5,211 nt of DNA from Lachnospiraceae bacterium (GTDB taxonomy: Bacteria > Bacillota > Clostridia > Lachnospirales > Lachnospiraceae), in NCBI GenBank assembly GCA_017443685.1, contig JAFSYD010000266.1, positions 1-5,211 on the forward strand, in the 5' to 3' direction. A program made the position numbers and the translations under genes. Numbering within the stretch: position 1 is the stretch's first letter; each line of letters opens with the position of its first letter. Shown in pieces: positions 1 to 5,211 of the stretch. The notes under the pieces are model-generated. The model was given only the letters and a program-made list of their open reading frames with translations, searched no databases and was not told where the DNA came from.

Positions 1-287
1 TACACCCGATGCATCGTCCGGAAGATCTCTTCCTTCTGCGCACGGATTTCCACTCCGATCTCCTCACCGATCTGACCGAGTTCCTTCTGGCACCGGGTAA
101 ACGGCATATCGGACTGTGTAAGATCCACGATCATCATCATGTTAAAAAAGCCGTCGACGATCGTCTGTGAGATATCAAGTACATTGATGTTGTTGCCGGA
201 CAGATATGTGCAGATCTTCGCGATGATACCGACGGCATCCATTCCGACAACCGTGATGATGGTTCTGTTTTTGTTTTCCGTTTTCAT
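1..287 (-). CDS. ACT domain-containing protein, UPF0237 family (stop codon cut by window edge)
   Basis: A small single-ACT-domain protein of 95 residues, probably a cytoplasmic ligand-binding or regulatory protein; its ligand is unknown. The N-terminal half carries the ACT signature VVGMDAVGII (residues 13-22), followed by the family-typical stretch DISQTIVDGFFNMMM and the C-terminal EEIFRTMHRV, which matches how UPF0237 proteins end. The last two bases of the window read TA on this strand, so the stop (TAA or TAG) is almost certainly split by the edge and the protein is effectively complete. The start ATG overlaps the stop of the upstream MBL-fold gene as ATGA, which indicates translational coupling; AGAGGA lies 7 bases upstream (295-300). 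In many Firmicutes this family sits next to a UPF0210/DUF711 gene, which I would expect just beyond position 1. Family assignment is firm, function is not. Confidence 0.9.
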   Translation of the reverse strand, partial: MKTENKNRTIITVVGMDAVGIIAKICTYLSGNNINVLDISQTIVDGFFNMMMIVDLTQSDMPFTRCQKELGQIGEEIGVEIRAQKEEIFRTMHRV

Positions 288-1087
288 ACCTCTATCCTCT
301 CTGATACGTGGTCCCTCGCCGCGATCCGGATCGGGAAATCACTGCCTTTATACGGATTGTCCCCCATGGTAACCTCCATGCAGACCGTCTCCAGCGCAAG
401 ATCCGCGTAATTATTCTCTTTGCTCAAATGTCCAAGCAGGATATACTGCATCCTGTCGTGTAAGATCTTCCCGAGAAGCTGTCCGGAAAGCTCATTGGAC
501 AAATGCCCGCGGTCGCCTAAGATCCGCTGCTTTAACGGATATGGATAGCTTCCCGCAAGAAGCATATTGACATCGTGATTCGCCTCAAGCAAAAGCGCAT
601 CGAGCGCGTAGATCTCCTTTATGATGTAATCATCGTATTTGCCAAGGTCCGTGATCACGCCAACGCGGCGATCCTTATGATCATCCCTGATGATGTAAGC
701 AACCGGATCGGCTGCATCGTGGGAGATGCGGATCGGATGGATCATAAGATCTCCCACAGCAAATTCTTCATCCGGCCGAATCTCGTGAAAAAGCGCATCG
801 TCGATCGCTCCCAGGGATTTCATTTTTTTGATCGCTGCGATCGTACCCTTTGTCGCGAAGATCGGCAGCCCGTATTTCCTTGCGATCACACCCAGACCGG
901 ACACATGATCGCTATGCTCGTGCGTGATCAGCACCGCATCACAATCCGCCGTTGTAAAATCCATTTCGTTCATCCCGGCTTCGATCCGCTTCCCGGAAAT
1001 ACCGCAGTCGATCATCACATGCGATACGTCATTCCCGACACAGATACAATTACCGGAAGACCCGCTTGCGATTGAAAACAGCTCCAT
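284..1087 (-). CDS. MBL-fold metallo-hydrolase, YycJ/WalJ-like
   Basis: A 267-residue metallo-beta-lactamase-fold protein. The N-terminus ELFSIASGSSGNC is typical of the YycJ/WalJ family. The metal-binding motif H56-x-H58-x-D60-H61 is intact, with further likely ligands at H123 (RISHDA), D147 (VITDLG) and H220 (LLGHLSKENN); E168-A-N-H171 and G194-H195-L196-S197 are family-like. Known members of the family (B. anthracis YycJ) have 5'-to-3' double-strand DNA exonuclease activity and are proposed to act in mismatch repair; that role is inferred here by homology. The start at 1087 is chosen over the upstream in-frame start at 1201 because the family begins at this motif and GGAAGGAAG lies 9 bases upstream; the longer form would also overlap the upstream gene by over 100 bases. 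Only 4 bases separate it from the upstream stop, so it belongs to the same operon. The WalRK two-component genes that often accompany it are not in this window. Confidence 0.93.
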   Translation of the reverse strand: MELFSIASGSSGNCICVGNDVSHVMIDCGISGKRIEAGMNEMDFTTADCDAVLITHEHSDHVSGLGVIARKYGLPIFATKGTIAAIKKMKSLGAIDDALFHEIRPDEEFAVGDLMIHPIRISHDAADPVAYIIRDDHKDRRVGVITDLGKYDDYIIKEIYALDALLLEANHDVNMLLAGSYPYPLKQRILGDRGHLSNELSGQLLGKILHDRMQYILLGHLSKENNYADLALETVCMEVTMGDNPYKGSDFPIRIAARDHVSERIEV

Positions 1088-1091
1088 CCCT

Positions 1092-3509
1092 TCAGGCTTC
1101 CTTCCAGAAAATCTCGACGGTATCCCCCTCATGCAGCGGAGTTGCGTATTCGCAGTGGGTACCGTTGATCGTCGTCTCGACCTGTCTGCCGTCACCGGCA
1201 TTCACATCAAAATCGATCACATTAAAAATATCAACAAAAATGTATTCGCGCTTGCCCGAAAGCTCCACTTTATTGCCGTTCGCCGTCACATGCAGCTTGA
1301 ACGTCTGCGGCGTTTCTGCAGCCTTTGCCATCGATGCGTCCGGATTCTCCGGATTCGCATATCCATTCCTCGGAAAGGTGTTCGAATAGCCGACGCCGAT
1401 GTATTTCGAAGCCGTATCCTCGTCACCGTTATCAGTCAGCGTAGCAACCTTCATGCCGGCCGGAATCTTGCCGACGATGGATTCTTCCACTTGCGACGCA
1501 GCATCTACGCTGCCGGTATTATCTGCTTCCTTCTGCGCTGTGTCCTCTGCAGCACCATTCGTCACATCGTCCTTCAGACCGGCTGCGCTCTCTTCATTTG
1601 CCGCATCCGCAGCATCCTCTGAAGCATCCTCCACGGCAATGTCCCTTTCCGGAATATCCTCCTGTGCCCGCTGCTCGTTCAAAGGTTCATCGTCCACAAG
1701 CAAAATGCCTTCGGGACGGTAGGTGCCATCTTTTAATCCGTAACCGGTCACGGTCCATTCGATCGAGAAGTTCTCGTAGATCAGCGTATCCATATCGGAC
1801 GAACGGTTGTTAACGATGATATCACGGTTCAGATCCACCTCGACATCCATAAACGCCGCGAGCTGACCAACCGTATAGAAGGAACGGGTCTCGATCGCGT
1901 CACCGTTTTTGATCTCATAGCTGCCCGGCTCCAAAATACCGTTCACCTCGACGAACTTCGGACAGGTCACACGCTGTCCGTTCACGATGAAGGTCACGTA
2001 CGCGTTATTGTATTCCTCCAGCTGGTCGATCCGGTGTATCGCGCCGTCACCGACCGTCGAACGCTCGATAATGACGTCGGAGTTCGGCTCCAGGCGGTCG
2101 TTCAAGCCAAACGGATGTCCGTTCATCGTCACGCGTGCCGACTCTCCGCCGTTGCCGCGGATCATCCGCGGCTTGCCGTTGACCGTAAAATTCAGTTCCC
2201 TGCCACGCTGCGGGAACAGCTCTTCGCTGGAGAAGCCCGCCTGTATCGCAGCATCCACGATCTTTAAGTGTCCGTTATCATACAGCTTCATAAATTCACC
2301 GTTCAGGTGGATCATGATGAAGTTATTCTTCTGCTCGTAAAAATTCATGCAGATACCGACCGGCGTAACGAGAAGCGGATCCTTCTTGATCTCTTTTTGT
2401 GAAAAATGGATCTGCTTCATGACTTCCTCACCGCGCAGCGCCACACGCTCGGAGATGATATCGAGCTTTCTCGCAAGCGCCTCGCAGAAGCCGTGGATCT
2501 TACCGCCGCCGCCGACAACGAAGGTAGCCGCGACGGATTTGTCGCCGTTCAGTTCCTTGATCTTCGCTGCGACATCGGTCGTAATTTTTTCCATGACAGG
2601 ATCCGTCAGCTTCCACACATCCTCAGCCGGCACCTTATGCTCGATCCCCATGATGTCCTCATAGGTGATCTCGGACAGCTCGGTGGAATCCTTTTTGATC
2701 TGCTCCGCCGTCGCGAAATCCACAAGATAAGCCTGCACCAGAACCTCGGTCAGCTCGTCACCCGCATATGGGATCATACCGTAGGCCGTAATGCTGCCGT
2801 CCTTCGTCACACAGATATCGGACGTGCCCGCGCCGACGTCGACCAACGCGATATTCAGCATACGGTAATTCTCCGGGATCGCAACGTTGATCGCCGCGAT
2901 AGGCTCCAAAGTCAGGTTCGCGACTTTTAAGCCCACACGCTCTACCGCCGTATACAGCCCGTCCACGACATCTTCGGGCAGGAACGTAACGATGATGACC
3001 TCTTCGATCTTCTTCGCCTTGTGCCCCTCCAGATTCGAAAAACGCTCCCCGTTCAGATAATACTTCATTACGGTGTAGCCAACGCAGTAGAATTTGTATT
3101 TTTCGTTGTTTGCAAGGATATCCCTCTGCGCCTGGTCCACGCCCAGAAGATCGAGCGTGTTCAGATCCTCTCCCGTGACGATCGTCTCATCCTCATATTC
3201 GTGCTCCACACGCGTCGTAACAGTACGAAGCACACGCCCAGCGGCAGCGATGCAGACCTCCGTCAGCTGAAAGTCGATTTGGGACTCGAGCTGTTCCTTT
3301 ACCAGACCGATCGTCCGCGAAACACGGCCGATGTCATGGATCTGCCCGTCAAGCATCGCCCGTGACTCATGCTCCACGGAATACTGCGCAACAACATAAA
3401 AATCCCTGCCATCCCTATAACCGACCGTACCGACGACGTTGCGCGTCCCGATATCAAGACCGAATACATAATCCTTTTTCTCTTCTGCTTGCGTACCATC
3501 CTTTGCCAT
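1092..3509 (-). CDS. FtsA-like actin-fold ATPase with C-terminal beta-grasp-like modules (internal start)
   Basis: An 805-residue protein if translated from the ATG at 3509, which has AGGGAG 6 bases upstream. The actin-fold domain spans about 14-390: phosphate-1 loop GLDIGTRN (17-24), phosphate-2 loop VDVGAGTSD (223-231), adenosine loop VVGGGGKIHG (331-340), with an FtsA/PilM-type inserted subdomain between about 40 and 205. The end of the fold (TPVGICMNF, 382-390) resembles FtsA/DnaK-type proteins. It is about twice the usual FtsA length. The extra part contains VNG-rich segments resembling beta-grasp folds (about 396-485, 504-605), an Ala/Asp/Glu-rich linker (about 604-680) and a last VNG-like module (736-805). 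I see no C-terminal amphipathic membrane helix, which classical FtsA uses to bind membrane. A role in cell division or shape, or as a scaffold, is plausible but inferred; Lachnospiraceae genomes usually annotate such genes as FtsA, and I give no symbol because it is not the canonical dcw-cluster gene. Confidence 0.8.
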   Translation of the reverse strand: MAKDGTQAEEKKDYVFGLDIGTRNVVGTVGYRDGRDFYVVAQYSVEHESRAMLDGQIHDIGRVSRTIGLVKEQLESQIDFQLTEVCIAAAGRVLRTVTTRVEHEYEDETIVTGEDLNTLDLLGVDQAQRDILANNEKYKFYCVGYTVMKYYLNGERFSNLEGHKAKKIEEVIIVTFLPEDVVDGLYTAVERVGLKVANLTLEPIAAINVAIPENYRMLNIALVDVGAGTSDICVTKDGSITAYGMIPYAGDELTEVLVQAYLVDFATAEQIKKDSTELSEITYEDIMGIEHKVPAEDVWKLTDPVMEKITTDVAAKIKELNGDKSVAATFVVGGGGKIHGFCEALARKLDIISERVALRGEEVMKQIHFSQKEIKKDPLLVTPVGICMNFYEQKNNFIMIHLNGEFMKLYDNGHLKIVDAAIQAGFSSEELFPQRGRELNFTVNGKPRMIRGNGGESARVTMNGHPFGLNDRLEPNSDVIIERSTVGDGAIHRIDQLEEYNNAYVTFIVNGQRVTCPKFVEVNGILEPGSYEIKNGDAIETRSFYTVGQLAAFMDVEVDLNRDIIVNNRSSDMDTLIYENFSIEWTVTGYGLKDGTYRPEGILLVDDEPLNEQRAQEDIPERDIAVEDASEDAADAANEESAAGLKDDVTNGAAEDTAQKEADNTGSVDAASQVEESIVGKIPAGMKVATLTDNGDEDTASKYIGVGYSNTFPRNGYANPENPDASMAKAAETPQTFKLHVTANGNKVELSGKREYIFVDIFNVIDFDVNAGDGRQVETTINGTHCEYATPLHEGDTVEIFWKEA

Positions 3510-4118
3510 TATCTTCTCCCTTTTTTTGAGTGCCGTAACCAGTGCATCCACCTGCCGCAAAGCATCCTCTACCGTACCGTTGTTGTCGATCACAATCGAG
3601 CAGTGCGCCCGGTATTCCTCCTCCGAAAGCTGCGCGGCAAAAATCGCGTCCACCTGCACGTCCGAATACCCTCGTGTATCCTTCAATCGCTGCCGCCGCT
3701 TCGCCTCCCCGGTAAAAATATACCACAGCCCGTCGCAGATCGTATCATACCCTTCCTCGATCAGAAGCGCCGCTTCCAAAAAGAAGAATTCGACGCCGGC
3801 CTTGTCATATTGGTCACGCAGGCGCAGAACCTCAGCCTTCACCGCCGGATGAACGATGGCATTGATTTTTTTGCGGTTCGAGGCGTCGGAAAAGATCTCC
3901 CGTGATAAAAGCGCCGGATCAAACTCACCGTCCTTACCGCAAAGCTTCGTATCCGGAAAGGCATCCAAAATCTCGCTGAACACCTCCGTGCCCCGCTTCA
4001 TCAGTTCCTTCGCAAGCTCATCCGCCAGAATGACCTTCGCGTCCGGACACTTTTTCAAATGCTTTAAGATCGCGCTTTTCCCGGCGCCGACGCCACCGGT
4101 GATCCCGATAAAAAACAT
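1092..4118 (-). CDS. coaE: Dephospho-CoA kinase fused in frame to FtsA-like protein (1008 aa as sequenced)
   Basis: Residues 1-203 are a full-length dephospho-CoA kinase, which phosphorylates the ribose 3'-hydroxyl of dephospho-CoA with ATP in the last step of coenzyme A synthesis, in the cytoplasm. Visible motifs are the P-loop GGVGAGKS (8-15), A32-D33 of the substrate-side motif, IVHP (88-91), EAALLIEEG (115-123), the lid RLKDTRGYS (144-152) and VIDNNG (176-181). Separate CoaE proteins are about 200 residues, so this domain is complete. The frame then runs without a stop into an FtsA-like protein (see the 1092-3509 entry). I chose the start at 4118 because GGGAG lies 9 bases upstream and the P-loop follows at once; an in-frame TTG at 4166 adds 16 residues without a ribosome site. 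It is the first gene of the leftward operon, under the promoter at 4196-4224. Whether the fusion is real is doubtful: one base fewer in an A7 run at 3521-3527 gives a 202-residue CoaE. Confidence 0.8.
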   Translation of the reverse strand: MFFIGITGGVGAGKSAILKHLKKCPDAKVILADELAKELMKRGTEVFSEILDAFPDTKLCGKDGEFDPALLSREIFSDASNRKKINAIVHPAVKAEVLRLRDQYDKAGVEFFFLEAALLIEEGYDTICDGLWYIFTGEAKRRQRLKDTRGYSDVQVDAIFAAQLSEEEYRAHCSIVIDNNGTVEDALRQVDALVTALKKREKIMAKDGTQAEEKKDYVFGLDIGTRNVVGTVGYRDGRDFYVVAQYSVEHESRAMLDGQIHDIGRVSRTIGLVKEQLESQIDFQLTEVCIAAAGRVLRTVTTRVEHEYEDETIVTGEDLNTLDLLGVDQAQRDILANNEKYKFYCVGYTVMKYYLNGERFSNLEGHKAKKIEEVIIVTFLPEDVVDGLYTAVERVGLKVANLTLEPIAAINVAIPENYRMLNIALVDVGAGTSDICVTKDGSITAYGMIPYAGDELTEVLVQAYLVDFATAEQIKKDSTELSEITYEDIMGIEHKVPAEDVWKLTDPVMEKITTDVAAKIKELNGDKSVAATFVVGGGGKIHGFCEALARKLDIISERVALRGEEVMKQIHFSQKEIKKDPLLVTPVGICMNFYEQKNNFIMIHLNGEFMKLYDNGHLKIVDAAIQAGFSSEELFPQRGRELNFTVNGKPRMIRGNGGESARVTMNGHPFGLNDRLEPNSDVIIERSTVGDGAIHRIDQLEEYNNAYVTFIVNGQRVTCPKFVEVNGILEPGSYEIKNGDAIETRSFYTVGQLAAFMDVEVDLNRDIIVNNRSSDMDTLIYENFSIEWTVTGYGLKDGTYRPEGILLVDDEPLNEQRAQEDIPERDIAVEDASEDAADAANEESAAGLKDDVTNGAAEDTAQKEADNTGSVDAASQVEESIVGKIPAGMKVATLTDNGDEDTASKYIGVGYSNTFPRNGYANPENPDASMAKAAETPQTFKLHVTANGNKVELSGKREYIFVDIFNVIDFDVNAGDGRQVETTINGTHCEYATPLHEGDTVEIFWKEA
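3507..3527 (-). promoter_or_regulatory. Internal ribosome binding site and A7 run at the coaE/ftsA-like junction
   Basis: Read on the minus strand, a run of seven A (3527-3521) leads into AGGGAG (3521-3516), a 6-base spacer and ATG (3509-3507). The spacing is good for independent initiation of the FtsA-like protein. The reading frame is open across the whole junction. Dropping a single A would place TAA directly over the ATG as TAATG, the usual form of two translationally coupled genes. Confidence 0.75.
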
Positions 4119-4127
4119 TCCGCCAAT

Positions 4128-4132
4128 CTCCC
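4128..4132 (-). promoter_or_regulatory. Ribosome binding site deciding the coaE start
   Basis: GGGAG on the minus strand, 9 bases before the ATG at 4118. It supports this start over the in-frame TTG at 4166, which has no purine-rich site upstream. Confidence 0.7.
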
Positions 4133-4142
4133 AACATTGATC

Positions 4143-4164
4143 GAACAACAACAATCTTTTGTTC
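4143..4164 (-). other. Small inverted repeat in the coaE leader
   Basis: GAACAA (4143-4148) pairs with TTGTTC (4159-4164) around a 10-base loop, in the untranslated leader between the predicted transcription start near 4189 and the coaE ribosome site. A 6-bp AT-rich stem is weak. It may be a minor protein site or chance. Confidence 0.25.
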
Positions 4165-4195
4165 AAAACACAATATGTCGTACTTTAACTACTTT

Positions 4196-4224
4196 ATGGT
4201 ACAATATATCCCCAATGATGTCAA
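4196..4224 (-). promoter_or_regulatory. Sigma-A type promoter for the coaE operon
   Basis: On the minus strand a perfect TTGACA -35 box (4224-4219) is followed after 17 bases by TACCAT (4201-4196), a four-of-six match to the -10 consensus. Transcription would start near 4189, giving a leader of about 70 bases before coaE. It is the only good leftward promoter seen upstream of the operon, and one base (4225) separates its -35 from the U-tract of the terminator upstream. Confidence 0.75.
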
Positions 4225-4225
4225 C

Positions 4226-4271
4226 AAAAAACAAAACCCCCGCGGCATCAAAAATGAAATACCGCGGGGGT
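4226..4271 (-). terminator. Rho-independent terminator, leftward
   Basis: A perfect 10-bp GC-rich stem, ACCCCCGCGG (4236-4245) with CCGCGGGGGT (4262-4271), encloses a 16-base AT-rich loop. On the minus strand it is followed by TTT-G-TTTTTT (4235-4226), a proper U-tract. There is no T-rich tail in the rightward direction, so it acts on leftward transcripts only. No leftward gene lies to its right within the window, so it may be left from a former upstream neighbour or shield coaE from antisense transcription out of vapBC. Confidence 0.88.
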
Positions 4272-4358
4272 GACTTGTCATATGACCAAATTCTATCATT
4301 TTATTTTGCATTCGACCTGCATCTTGAAATCTTCGTAATTTTTCATCATGATATCGAC

Positions 4359-4387
4359 TTGACAAAGTATATATTCAAGTATATACT
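4359..4387 (+). promoter_or_regulatory. vapBC promoter
   Basis: TTGACA (4359-4364), a 17-base spacer and TATACT (4382-4387) make a near-consensus sigma-A promoter. Transcription would begin near 4394, just before the GGAGG ribosome site (4399-4403) and 17 or so bases before the vapB ATG. The promoter is strong by sequence and would need repression, which fits autoregulation by the encoded antitoxin. Confidence 0.85.
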
Positions 4388-4388
4388 T
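4365..4388 (+). repeat. Tandem 12-bp AAGTATATA repeats, probable VapB operator
   Basis: Two abutting 12-base units, AAGTATATATTC (4365-4376) and AAGTATATACTT (4377-4388), share their first nine bases; the second is a perfect palindrome. They fill the promoter spacer and cover the -10 box, so a bound protein would block RNA polymerase. AbrB-fold antitoxins such as VapB bind short palindromes in their own promoters, alone or with toxin; that this is the site is inference. Confidence 0.7.
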
Positions 4389-4410
4389 CTCATTGATTGG
4401 AGGTAATATT

Positions 4411-4644
4411 ATGAACACAGCAAAACTTTTCACTAATGGAGGCAGTCAAGCTGTCCGTCTACCTAAAGATTGTCGTTTTAGTGATGAAGAAATATTCATT
4501 CACAAAATCGGAAGTGTCGTCATGCTCTTTCCAAAAGAAAATAAATGGCAGGCTTTATTGGACAGTCTTAATCTTTTTACAGATGATTTTCTTGCAGAAC
4601 CTATATCGTCCCTTCCTTTGGAGGAAAGAGAGGTCATCGTATGA
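4411..4644 (+). CDS. vapB: Antitoxin VapB, AbrB/MazE (SpoVT) fold
   Basis: A 77-residue antitoxin expected to neutralise the VapC toxin encoded next to it and to repress their shared promoter. The N-terminal half is an AbrB-type swapped-hairpin DNA-binding domain: AKLFTNGGSQAVRLPKDCRF (4-23) contains the S-Q-A-V-R-L-P-K signature of the VagC/VapB family. The C-terminal half (about 45-77), with W46 and acidic and hydrophobic residues, would wrap around the toxin. The start at 4411 is chosen because GGAGG lies 7 bases upstream; an in-frame ATG at 4393 lies at the predicted transcription start and has no ribosome site. Its stop overlaps the vapC start as ATGA. GC content is about 38% by hand count, well below the coaE side, suggesting acquisition by transfer. 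Confidence 0.92.
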   Translation: MNTAKLFTNGGSQAVRLPKDCRFSDEEIFIHKIGSVVMLFPKENKWQALLDSLNLFTDDFLAEPISSLPLEEREVIV

Positions 4645-5051
4645 TCCGTTATATGCTGGACACAAATATGATCGCTTATGCAAAAAACAGACAGCCGATT
4701 TACGTCCTTCAAAAATTACAACAGCACGATCCCTCTGAAATCTGCATTTCTTCGATCACTATGGCAGAACTCGAATTTGGTATTTTTAATAGTTCAAAGC
4801 CTGCGCAGAATTGTCTTGCTCTCATGATGTTTCTCTCCAATATATCCATTCTTCCTTTTGATAACGAAGCCGCCTATGAATACGGCGATATCCGCCACTA
4901 TCTAAAGACACGCGGTATCATTATTGGCGGGAACGATATGCTGATCGCTGCTCATGCAAGATCATCAGGAATCATTTTGGTCACTCATAACACCCGGGAG
5001 TTTAGTCGCATTCAAAATCTGTCATTGGAAGATTGGTGCGCCAATAACTGA
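4641..5051 (+). CDS. vapC: Toxin VapC, PIN-domain ribonuclease
   Basis: A 136-residue PIN-domain toxin, a Mg2+-dependent endoribonuclease; well-studied family members cut initiator tRNA or other stable RNAs and so halt translation, though the target here is unknown. Acidic active-site residues are visible: D7 (MLDTN), E43 (MAELEFG) and D99 (GGNDMLIAAHA). The family-typical VTHNTREFSRI (114-124) has N117 at the fourth active-site position, as in the close VapC/VagD relatives. PFDNEAAYEYGDIR (72-85) and the final LSLEDW also match. Length is normal and the frame is intact, so the toxin should be functional. It is translated by coupling from vapB through an ATGA overlap, with GAGAGG 7 bases upstream. 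No clear terminator follows the gene. Confidence 0.94.
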   Translation: MIRYMLDTNMIAYAKNRQPIYVLQKLQQHDPSEICISSITMAELEFGIFNSSKPAQNCLALMMFLSNISILPFDNEAAYEYGDIRHYLKTRGIIIGGNDMLIAAHARSSGIILVTHNTREFSRIQNLSLEDWCANN

Positions 5052-5211
5052 GATTCAGATATGCCGCGGCTCATAAATCCCCATCTAACGCAGGCTAAAA
5101 TTATGGATCAAACCAATCACCGGAATTGCAGGAACACTATGATATATCCGAGAATAAGAGAATTCTTCTCATCAATCATATGAATCTGTTCCGTACAACT
5201 GATAAATGAAA
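5052..5211 (+). other. Non-coding tail after vapC, nothing recognised
   Basis: This 160-base AT-rich stretch holds no convincing gene. The longest open frame is a 40-codon one (5061-5183) with no ribosome site and no family resemblance. A short hairpin (GAGAA/TTCTC, 5158-5170) lacks a T-tract and is not a terminator. Confidence 0.5.

Noticed and set aside
1088..1201. Longer start for the MBL-fold gene at 1201
   Set aside because: It would overlap the FtsA-like gene by over 100 bases and add Arg-rich residues absent from the family.
924..1622. Rightward 232-codon open frame antisense to the operon
   Set aside because: It lies opposite well-supported genes, has no family resemblance or ribosome site, and is rich in Arg, Ile and Cys as expected from a shadow frame.
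2406..2930. Rightward 174-codon open frame opposite the FtsA-like gene
   Set aside because: Shadow of the actin-fold coding region on the other strand; the opposite frame carries clear phosphate- and adenosine-binding motifs.
3369..3905. Rightward 178-codon open frame opposite coaE
   Set aside because: Shadow frame; no motifs, and the minus strand carries a recognisable CoaE.
4119..4166. Upstream TTG start for coaE
   Set aside because: No ribosome site before it, and the added 16 residues do not resemble the CoaE N-terminus, which begins right before the P-loop.
4277..4286. GTCATATGAC palindrome as an operator
   Set aside because: A single 10-bp palindrome away from both promoters; no repeat or positional support.
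5032..5045. ATTGG/CCAAT inverted repeat at the end of vapC as a terminator
   Set aside because: Only five base pairs and no following T-tract.
5061..5183. Forty-codon rightward open frame after vapC
   Set aside because: No ribosome site, no recognisable family and no supporting context.

Overview
The window looks like chromosome from a member of the Clostridia, most likely Lachnospiraceae or a close relative. The evidence is a leftward run of genes (CoaE, a long FtsA-like actin-fold protein, a YycJ/WalJ-type metallo-beta-lactamase-fold protein, a UPF0237 ACT-domain protein) in an order I associate with that family, with strong AGGAGG-type ribosome binding sites and TTGACA promoters. The family assignment is inference from gene content, not a measurement.

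Left part (1-4118, all minus strand). One tightly packed operon is read leftwards from a promoter at 4196-4224. It begins with dephospho-CoA kinase and continues in the same frame, with no stop codon, into an 805-residue FtsA-like protein, so the sequence as given encodes a 1008-residue CoaE-FtsA-like fusion. The junction holds a run of seven A, a good internal Shine-Dalgarno and an internal ATG. Removing one A would end CoaE at a TAA that overlaps the FtsA-like ATG (TAATG). The fusion is therefore either a real one-base change, a slippage site, or a homopolymer sequencing error. The MBL-fold gene follows after 4 bases, then the ACT gene with an ATGA overlap. The ACT gene is essentially complete; the window ends inside what should be its stop codon.

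Middle (4119-4410). This divergent regulatory region holds the coaE promoter, a strong leftward rho-independent terminator whose U-tract almost touches the coaE -35 box, and, facing right, a near-consensus vapBC promoter carrying tandem 12-bp AAGTATATA repeats that look like the VapB operator.

Right part (4411-5211, plus strand). A complete type II VapBC toxin-antitoxin pair with an ATGA overlap is followed by 160 bases without a convincing gene. vapB is about 38% GC by hand count, clearly poorer in GC than the coaE side, which fits a laterally acquired module placed next to a core operon.

Functionally the left operon mixes a coenzyme A biosynthesis enzyme, a cytoskeletal/actin-fold ATPase with unusual C-terminal modules, a probable DNA-processing hydrolase and a small ligand-sensing domain. 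The right module is a self-regulated PIN-domain RNase with its antitoxin. I see no RNA genes, CRISPR arrays or insertion sequences.
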